Source: an uncultured Gemmatimonadota bacterium (GTDB lineage: Bacteria; Gemmatimonadota; Gemmatimonadetes; Gemmatimonadales; Gemmatimonadaceae). Taken from it: a DNA stretch of 6,721 nt. The stretch is taken from contig CAMLEQ010000220.1 of NCBI GenBank assembly GCA_946479015.1, positions 1-6,721 of the forward strand, read 5' to 3'. Shown here piece by piece: positions 1 to 4,775 of the stretch (positions within the stretch are counted from its first letter, which is position 1; every line of letters begins with the position of its first letter). The position numbers and the translations under genes were made by a program. The notes below the pieces were generated by a model that saw nothing but the letters and a program-made list of their open reading frames with translations, ran no database searches and was not told where the DNA came from.

Positions 1-302
1 CCTCGCTCTCCAATCGCGCCCTGGGGTGGGAGGTGCCGAACGGCACCAACTCCGCGGGGCATCACCTGTCCCGGAGCGCGTTCGGCCACACCGGCTTCAC
101 GGGCACGTCGATCTGGATCGATCCCGAGCGCGATCTGTTCGTGGTGCTCCTGACGAACCGCGTCGACCCCACCCGCGAGAACCACAAGATCTCCGGCGTG
201 CGCGTTGCCCTCGCCGACGCGGTGACGATGGCGCTCGATGACGCACGCGCCACCGCCGCCCTCCCCTCCGCCCACCCCCTCCACTCCGGCACGGCTCCAT
301 GA
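1..302 (+). CDS. Serine beta-lactamase-like hydrolase (class C/PBP-related), C-terminal end only, 5' truncated
   Basis: The reading frame is open from base 3 to the TGA at 300-302, giving about 99 residues with no start in the window. An internal GTG at 33 is not a credible start because the similarity begins before it. The segment reads ...SAFGHTGFTGTSIWIDPERD, followed by LFVVLLTNRV. This is the C-terminal part of the Beta-lactamase (PF00144) fold, with HTG in the place of the KTG/HTG triad that lines the active site, then the two strands after it. The catalytic SxxK and YxN motifs would lie upstream, outside the window. Family members are esterases, D-alanyl peptidases or related hydrolases, usually exported. 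In several bacteria this domain is fused behind a GH3 beta-N-acetylglucosaminidase, which would suit the amino-sugar genes that follow; whether it is fused here cannot be seen. The last ~20 residues are Ala/Pro-rich tail. Its stop overlaps the symporter start (ATGA), so the two are probably cotranslated. Family call sure; substrate unknown. Confidence 0.85.
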   Translation, partial: SLSNRALGWEVPNGTNSAGHHLSRSAFGHTGFTGTSIWIDPERDLFVVLLTNRVDPTRENHKISGVRVALADAVTMALDDARATAALPSAHPLHSGTAP

Positions 303-2197
303 AGCTCACGCTGATCGACTGGGCGATCGTCGCCGCCTACTTCCTGCTCTCCTCCGTGATCGGCTTCATCTTCACGAAGAAGGGAGGGGAGAACCTCGAC
401 GAGTACTTCCTCTCCGGACGCGACGTCCCGTGGTGGCTCGCCGGCACCTCGATGGTCGCCACGACCTTCGCCGCCGATACGCCGCTGGTGGTGACCGGGC
501 TCGTGGTCGCGAACGGCGTGGCCGGGAACTGGCTGTGGTGGAACATGCTCATCGGCGGCATGCTCACCGTCTTCTTCTTCGCGCGGCTCTGGCGCCGGGC
601 GCGCGTGATGACGGACGTGGAGTTCGCCGAGATCCGCTACAGCGGAAAGCCGGCGGCGACGCTGCGCGGCTTCCGCGCGCTCTACCTCGCCATCCCGATG
701 AACCTGATCGTGCTCGGGTGGGTGACGCGAGCGATGATCAAGATCCTCACGATCTCGCTCGGCCTGAAGGCGGTGCACATTGGCGGGACGGTGGTCTCCG
801 GCGAGGTGATCGCCGTCGTGATCTGCTTCGCGGTCACCATGCTCTACGCGGTGGCCGCCGGCCTGTGGGCGGTGCTGTGGACGGACCTCGTGCAGTTCGT
901 GATCAAGATGACGGCGGTGATCGTCCTCGCCGTGTTCGCGGTGAAGGCCGTGGGCGGGATGGATGCGCTCAAGGCCGGCGTCACGAAGCACTTCGGGAGC
1001 GAGACGGCGGCGCTCTCCGTGCTCCCGGTGTCGGTGCAGCACGGTGGGATCCACGGCTACGCGTGGATGCCGCTCATGACGATCTCGGTGTTCCTGTTCA
1101 TGCAATGGTGGGCGGCGTGGTATCCCGGCGCCGAGCCGGGAGGCGGCGGGTACGTGGCGCAGCGCATCTTCTCCTCCCGCACCGAGCGCGACGGCGTGCT
1201 CGCCACGCTCTTCTTCCAGGTGGCGAATTACGCCATGCGCCCCTGGCCGTGGATCGTGACCGGGCTCGCGACGGTGATTCTCTACCCGACGCTCGCGGAC
1301 AAGGAGTCCGGGTACGTGCACGCGTTCGTGGATCTCCTCCCCACCCCCTGGCGCGGCTTCATGATGGCCGGCTTCGCCGCGGCGTACATGTCCACCATCA
1401 GCACGCAGCTCAACTGGGGCGCGTCGTACCTGGTGAACGACTTCTACAAGCGCTTCCTGAACCGCGACGCGAGCGAGAAGCACTACGTGACCGTGTCCCG
1501 CTGGGCCACGATCTTCCTCTTCGCCGGCTCGATGCTCGTGACGTGGCAGCTCTCGTCGGTGGAGCAGGCGTGGCGGCTGCTGCTGGCGCTCGGTGCCGGC
1601 ACCGGGCTCGTGCTCATCCTGCGCTGGTACTGGTGGCGCGTGAACGCGTGGTCGGAGATCAGCGCGATGATCGCCTCCTTCGTGACCTCGCTGGTGGTCC
1701 TCGGCTACCTGGGGCGCCTGCTGCACGCGCTCGGGCTCGCGCCGGCCGACGCCTTCGTGCCCGCGGTCGTGCGGAACGGTGGGCTGAACGCCGACGCCTG
1801 GGTGATGGTGATCACCGTGGCCGTGACCACGGTGGTGTGGCTCGCCGTCACCTTCCTCACCCCCCCGGAACCTGACGAGGTGCTCGAGGCGTTCTACCGG
1901 CGTGTTCGCCCCGGCGGTCCGGGGTGGGCGCGGGTGTCGAAGCGGATGGGCCTCGGGCGCGAGCAGATCCCTGGTGGTGCGGGTGCGTGGGCCAACTGGG
2001 TGGCCGGCATCGTGGCGGTGTACGGGACGCTCTTCGGAACCGGAAAGATCATCTTCGGCTACGTGACCTCCGGGATCGTGCTGCTCGTGGTGGCGCTCCT
2101 GGCCTTCATCTGGATCGCGCGGTCGTTCCGGGAGGAGCCGCCGGCGCCGGAAGGAGCGGCCGCCGCGGGGGAGCGCGAGCTGGTGCCGGCGGACTGA
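299..2197 (+). CDS. Sodium:solute symporter (SSS family, long form with C-terminal extension), likely sugar or amino-sugar uptake
   Basis: A 632-residue inner-membrane protein of the SSS (SLC5-like, LeuT-fold) family, which couples Na+ entry to solute uptake. It starts with a hydrophobic helix (residues ~7-25), then the family hallmark EYFLSGRDVPWW (35-46) and the segment SMVATTFAADTPL (51-63), the broken first core helix of the fold. The second Na+-site helix is visible as AAYMSTISTQLNW (361-373) followed by NDFY (380-383); Ser365 and Thr366 match the Na2-site Ser pair of vSGLT. At 632 residues it is longer than the usual ~500. After a PPEPDEVLEAFYRRVRPGG linker (522-540) there are two more hydrophobic helices (~566-586 and ~589-607) and a charged Ala/Glu tail. 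The ATG overlaps the upstream stop (ATGA) and has no clear Shine-Dalgarno, so translation is probably coupled to the hydrolase gene. Substrate is inferred from neighbours only; N-acetylglucosamine, MurNAc or a related sugar are candidates. Family call is firm. Confidence 0.93.
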   Translation: MKLTLIDWAIVAAYFLLSSVIGFIFTKKGGENLDEYFLSGRDVPWWLAGTSMVATTFAADTPLVVTGLVVANGVAGNWLWWNMLIGGMLTVFFFARLWRRARVMTDVEFAEIRYSGKPAATLRGFRALYLAIPMNLIVLGWVTRAMIKILTISLGLKAVHIGGTVVSGEVIAVVICFAVTMLYAVAAGLWAVLWTDLVQFVIKMTAVIVLAVFAVKAVGGMDALKAGVTKHFGSETAALSVLPVSVQHGGIHGYAWMPLMTISVFLFMQWWAAWYPGAEPGGGGYVAQRIFSSRTERDGVLATLFFQVANYAMRPWPWIVTGLATVILYPTLADKESGYVHAFVDLLPTPWRGFMMAGFAAAYMSTISTQLNWGASYLVNDFYKRFLNRDASEKHYVTVSRWATIFLFAGSMLVTWQLSSVEQAWRLLLALGAGTGLVLILRWYWWRVNAWSEISAMIASFVTSLVVLGYLGRLLHALGLAPADAFVPAVVRNGGLNADAWVMVITVAVTTVVWLAVTFLTPPEPDEVLEAFYRRVRPGGPGWARVSKRMGLGREQIPGGAGAWANWVAGIVAVYGTLFGTGKIIFGYVTSGIVLLVVALLAFIWIARSFREEPPAPEGAAAAGERELVPAD

Positions 2198-2212
2198 CCG
2201 GCCGCTTCCATC

Positions 2213-2230
2213 GCCCGGCGCGAGCCGGGC
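2213..2230 (+). terminator. GC-rich hairpin just after the first symporter gene, possible terminator or 3'-end stabiliser
   Basis: GCCCGGC (2213-2219) and GCCGGGC (2224-2230) form a perfect 7-bp stem closed by GCGA, a GNRA-type tetraloop. It lies 15 bases after the TGA of the symporter. There is no T-run after it (the next bases are gggcgggcgc), so it is not a textbook intrinsic terminator; it could mark the 3' end of the transcript or protect it. Role is inference. Confidence 0.4.
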
Positions 2231-2238
2231 GGGCGGGC

Positions 2239-2267
2239 GCGCTGGCGTGGAACGATTCCCGCAGCGC
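2239..2267. other. Imperfect inverted repeat in the intergenic region
   Basis: GCGCTG (2239-2244) pairs with CAGCGC (2262-2267), and inside it GGAA (2249-2252) pairs with TTCC (2256-2259) around a CGA loop, with a 4 x 2 internal loop between the stems. It sits between the symporter-end hairpin and the downstream promoter. It may add to transcription ending or be a chance product of GC-rich DNA. No known motif recognised. The rest of 2198-2299 shows nothing else. Confidence 0.25.
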
Positions 2268-2299
2268 ACGCTCGTGTCGCGCCCAGGGCACGACCGTTC

Positions 2300-2328
2300 T
2301 TGAACCGGCGGGGTAGTATCGCTATAGT
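2300..2328 (+). promoter_or_regulatory. Sigma70-like promoter for the iron-sulfur carrier gene
   Basis: The -35 element is TTGAAC (2300-2305) and the -10 is TATAGT (2323-2328, one mismatch to TATAAT), with an ideal 17-base spacer. The AT-rich -10 stands out in a very GC-rich window. Transcription would start near 2335, leaving a leader of about 40 bases before the ATG at 2376. Within the leader GGGG (2340-2343) and CCCC (2348-2351) can form a small 4-bp hairpin. The promoter gives the carrier gene its own transcription, independent of the symporter upstream. Confidence 0.75.
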
Positions 2329-2329
2329 A
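2314..2329. promoter_or_regulatory. AT-rich imperfect dyad over the -10 region, candidate operator
   Basis: TAGTATCGCTATAGTA reads as an imperfect palindrome with 12 of 16 symmetric positions (half-sites TAGTATCG and TACTATAG). The same bases also hold TAGTA twice, at 2314 and 2325, 11 bases apart, about one helical turn. It covers the end of the spacer and the whole -10, where a bound repressor would block RNA polymerase. Iron-sulfur assembly genes are often controlled by Rrf2-type regulators such as IscR, but I do not recognise a consensus IscR site. Part of the symmetry may come simply from the -10 hexamer. Confidence 0.25.
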
Positions 2330-2364
2330 CGTAGCAGCCGGGGTTTACCCCCCGCCACTTTCAC

Positions 2365-2370
2365 AGAGGT
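2365..2370 (+). promoter_or_regulatory. Ribosome binding site for the iron-sulfur carrier gene
   Basis: AGAGGT lies 5 bases before the ATG at 2376 and matches the anti-Shine-Dalgarno core over GAGGT. It supports the ATG as the start and is the clearest ribosome binding site in the window. Confidence 0.6.
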
Positions 2371-2375
2371 TCTAC

Positions 2376-2732
2376 ATGAGCACTACTCAGCAGCCCGCGG
2401 TCACGATCACGGTCACCCCTGTGGCGGCCGCCGAGGTCAAGCGGTTCATGCAGCAGGAAGGGGTGTCCGAGGCGCAGGGTGGGCTCCGTGTGAGCGTCCA
2501 GCCCGGCGGGTGCAGCGGCTTCCGCTACGGCCTCCTCATCGAGGAGCAGAGCGCCGAGGATGACCTCGTTGTCGAGCAGGAAGGGTTCAAGGTCTTCGTG
2601 GATCCCTTCTCTGCGCAGTACCTGAACGGCGTGCAGATCGACTACGTCTCGTCGATGCAGGGCTCCGGCTTCACCTTCAAGAATCCGAACGCCACGGGCG
2701 GCTGCGGCTGCGGCAGCTCCTTCACCGCGTAA
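2376..2732 (+). CDS. A-type iron-sulfur carrier protein (IscA/ErpA/HesB family)
   Basis: A 118-residue cytoplasmic protein, the normal size for the family (E. coli ErpA is 114). Members bind an Fe-S cluster or iron and pass clusters from the scaffold to target enzymes. The three invariant cysteines are present: Cys46 in QPGGCSGFRYGL, and Cys110 and Cys112 in the C-terminal GGCGCGSSF. The region around GSGFTFKNPNA (96-106) is also typical. The first ~10 residues are a free N-terminal extension before the fold begins at ITVTPVAAAEV. It resembles ErpA and stand-alone IscA equally in what I can judge, so no symbol is given. It stands as a single-gene unit: promoter at 2300-2328, ribosome binding site at 2365-2370, terminator at 2786-2824. 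It has no evident functional tie to the amino-sugar genes on either side; no isc or suf genes are near. Confidence 0.95.
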   Translation: MSTTQQPAVTITVTPVAAAEVKRFMQQEGVSEAQGGLRVSVQPGGCSGFRYGLLIEEQSAEDDLVVEQEGFKVFVDPFSAQYLNGVQIDYVSSMQGSGFTFKNPNATGGCGCGSSFTA

Positions 2733-2755
2733 GGCTTGTTCCACCACACGGCTCG

Positions 2756-2769
2756 CGGCGCTCGCGCCG
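2756..2769. other. Small GC hairpin upstream of the terminator
   Basis: CGGCG (2756-2760) and CGCCG (2765-2769) form a 5-bp stem around CTCG. It lies between the carrier gene's stop and the main terminator and may help 3'-end formation, but such stems are common in GC-rich DNA. Confidence 0.25.
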
Positions 2770-2785
2770 GCGCCTGACCGTCCGG

Positions 2786-2824
2786 AAGCCCGCGATCTCC
2801 TCGGGGAGCATCGCGGGCTTTCTC
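2786..2824 (+). terminator. Intrinsic terminator after the iron-sulfur carrier gene
   Basis: AAGCCCGCGAT (2786-2796) is perfectly complementary to ATCGCGGGCTT (2810-2820), an 11-bp stem. The stem continues as CTCC (2797-2800) with GGAG (2805-2808) across a single bulged C (2809), capped by a TCGG loop. It is followed by a short T-rich run (TTTCTC from 2819). It starts 53 bases after the stop of the carrier gene. The AA at the left foot gives TT on the other strand, so weak two-way function is possible. The T-run is short, so some read-through into the deaminase gene is likely. Confidence 0.8.
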
Positions 2825-2861
2825 GCATCCCGGCGCGCACCACCCTCCCCACCAACCGACA

Positions 2862-4766
2862 TTGCGAATTCCCACGGTGGTCGTGGATGACCACGACGAC
2901 ATCGCGCGCCTCGTCGCGCGCAAGATTGCCGAGCTGATCCGTGACCACGAGCGCGCGGGGATGCCGACCGTGCTCGGGCTCGCCACCGGCTCCACTCCCA
3001 TCGGAGTCTATCGCGAGCTGATCCGGATGCACCTGGACGAGGGGCTCAGCTTCACCGGCGTCGAGACGTTCAACCTCGACGAGTACTACCCGATGGCGCC
3101 GGACAGCATCCACTCGTACCACCGCTACATGTGGGAGAACTTCTTCTCCCTCATCGACATCGACCCGGCGAAGGTGCACATCCCGCGCGGCGACGTGCCA
3201 CGCGAGCGCGTGGCGGAGGAGGCGCGGCGCTACGAGCAGGCGATCCGCGATGCGGGCGGGATCGACCTCCAGCTCCTCGGGATCGGGAAGACGGGACACA
3301 TCGGCTTCAACGAGCCGGGATCGGGGCTCGAGAGCCGCACTCGGCTCATCACGCTCGACATGGTGACCCGCCGCGACGCGGCGGCGGATTTCTTCGGCGA
3401 GGAGAACGTCCCGCGCGAGGCGGTCACGATGGGGATCGCCACGATCCTCGAGGCCCGCGAGATCGTGATCCTCGCGACGGGGGAGCACAAGGCGGAGATC
3501 GTGCGGCGCGCCGTGGAAGGAGAGGTCGATCACGAGATCCCCGCCACCTTCCTCCAGCGCCACCCGCACACGACGTTCTACGTGGACCGCGCCGCCGCCG
3601 AGCAGCTCACGGAGATCGCCACGCCGTGGCTGGTGGGCGAGGTGACGTGGACGCCGGAGCTGGCGGTGCGCGCCGTGGTGTGGCTCGCGCGCACGACCGG
3701 AAAGGCGATCCTGAAGCTGACGCACCGCGACTACGCCGAGCACCGTCTCTCCTCGCTCGTGGCGGCCCACGGCTCGCCGGGGGCGCTCAACGGCGTGGTC
3801 TTCAACGCGCTCGGCGCGAAGATCCGCGGCCGCTCCAAGCTGCCGCGCGGCAAGCGCGTGATCTGCTTCTCGCCGCACCCCGACGACGATGTGATCTCCA
3901 TGGGCGGCATCCTCCGGAAGCTCGTGGAGAACGAGAACCACATCACGGTGGCGTACATGACGAGCGGCAACATCGCCGTGTTCGACCACGACGTGCGGCG
4001 GCACGTGGACGTGCTGGAGCGCATGGCGCGCGAGGGCTACCTTCCCGAGGTGCCGGTGCGCGCGCTCGCCGCGCGCGTGCGCGAGTTCCTCGCGGGGAAG
4101 CAGCCGGGGGACGTGGACATCTCCGAGGTGCTCGACATCAAGCGCATCATCCGCGAGTCGGAGGCGGTGGCGGGGATCGAGGTGCTGGGGCTCACGCGCG
4201 CGGACGCGCGCTTCCTGAACCTCCCGTTCTACCAGACGGGCAAGGTGCGCAAGGACCCCGTCGGCCCCGAGGACGTGGCGATCGTGCGCGCGCTCCTCGA
4301 CGAGGTTCACCCCGACCTGATCTTCGTCGCCGGCGACCTCTCCGACCCGCACGGGACGCATCGGATGTGCAAGGAAGCGATCGATGAGGCGGTGCGCGGG
4401 CCGCGGGGCGCGGGGCGCGAGCCCTCGCGTTCCTCTCCCGCCGCCGCGCCGACGCCACCGGAAGCGGAGTCCGCGCGCACCGCGCCCCTCGCACCGCGCC
4501 CCGAGATCTGGCTCTACCGCGGCGCCTGGCAGGAATGGCCCGTGACCGAGGCCACGTGGCTCGTGCCGCTGTCGCAGGAGGAGCTGCGGCTCAAGATCCA
4601 GGCGATCTTCAAGCACCAGTCGCAGAAGGACAGTGCGCCCTTTCCCGGGCAGGACGACCGCGAGTTCTGGCAGCGCGTGGACGCGCGCAACAAGGGGACC
4701 GCCGCGGAGCTCGACCGGCTCGGGCTCGCCGAATACTTCGCCATGGAGGCGTATGTCGTGGAGTGA
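2862..4766 (+). CDS. nagB: Glucosamine-6-phosphate deaminase fused to a PIG-L/LmbE-type deacetylase domain
   Basis: A 634-residue cytoplasmic protein, over twice the length of E. coli NagB (266). Residues 1-~290 are the NagB fold, which turns glucosamine-6-phosphate into fructose-6-phosphate and ammonia: phosphate loop ATGSTP (41-46), catalytic base Asp73 in FNLDEYYPM, then GKTGHIGFNEPGS with His146 and Glu151. Thr144 stands where E. coli NagB has Asp141. Residues ~330-634 are a PIG-L/LmbE domain, a Zn-dependent N-deacetylase fold: SPHPDDD (337-343) and DPHGTH (495-500), so His339, Asp342 and His500 are the likely metal ligands. An Ala/Pro/Arg-rich stretch (~512-547) looks inserted before the conserved IWLYRGAW block. 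The same domain order occurs in a long NagB type known from Bacteroidota. The TTG start is chosen because MRIPTVVVDD lines up with the NagB N-terminus and no other start lies between it and the in-frame stop at 2775; no Shine-Dalgarno is visible. It is followed after 9 bases by the second symporter. Deaminase call firm; deacetylase substrate (perhaps GlcNAc-6-phosphate) inferred. Confidence 0.93.
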   Translation: MRIPTVVVDDHDDIARLVARKIAELIRDHERAGMPTVLGLATGSTPIGVYRELIRMHLDEGLSFTGVETFNLDEYYPMAPDSIHSYHRYMWENFFSLIDIDPAKVHIPRGDVPRERVAEEARRYEQAIRDAGGIDLQLLGIGKTGHIGFNEPGSGLESRTRLITLDMVTRRDAAADFFGEENVPREAVTMGIATILEAREIVILATGEHKAEIVRRAVEGEVDHEIPATFLQRHPHTTFYVDRAAAEQLTEIATPWLVGEVTWTPELAVRAVVWLARTTGKAILKLTHRDYAEHRLSSLVAAHGSPGALNGVVFNALGAKIRGRSKLPRGKRVICFSPHPDDDVISMGGILRKLVENENHITVAYMTSGNIAVFDHDVRRHVDVLERMAREGYLPEVPVRALAARVREFLAGKQPGDVDISEVLDIKRIIRESEAVAGIEVLGLTRADARFLNLPFYQTGKVRKDPVGPEDVAIVRALLDEVHPDLIFVAGDLSDPHGTHRMCKEAIDEAVRGPRGAGREPSRSSPAAAPTPPEAESARTAPLAPRPEIWLYRGAWQEWPVTEATWLVPLSQEELRLKIQAIFKHQSQKDSAPFPGQDDREFWQRVDARNKGTAAELDRLGLAEYFAMEAYVVE

Positions 4767-4775
4767 GGCGCGCCG

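Noticed and set aside
238..1875. A 545-codon + strand frame overlapping the first symporter
   Set aside because: Out-of-frame shadow, almost all Arg, Ala, Gly, Asp and His with no membrane segments; the 299-2197 frame explains the DNA.
62..2269. A 735-codon minus-strand open frame opposite the first symporter
   Set aside because: Same antisense shadow effect: low-complexity Arg/His/Glu/Pro composition, no recognisable motif, while the + strand frame has clear symporter hallmarks.
2300..2563. An 87-codon + strand frame starting in the promoter region of the carrier gene
   Set aside because: It begins inside the -35 element and overlaps the carrier gene in another frame; no ribosome site and no recognisable domain.
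3131..4387. A 418-codon + strand frame inside the deaminase fusion
   Set aside because: Arg/Ala/Gly-rich shadow of the correct frame, which carries the NagB and PIG-L motifs.
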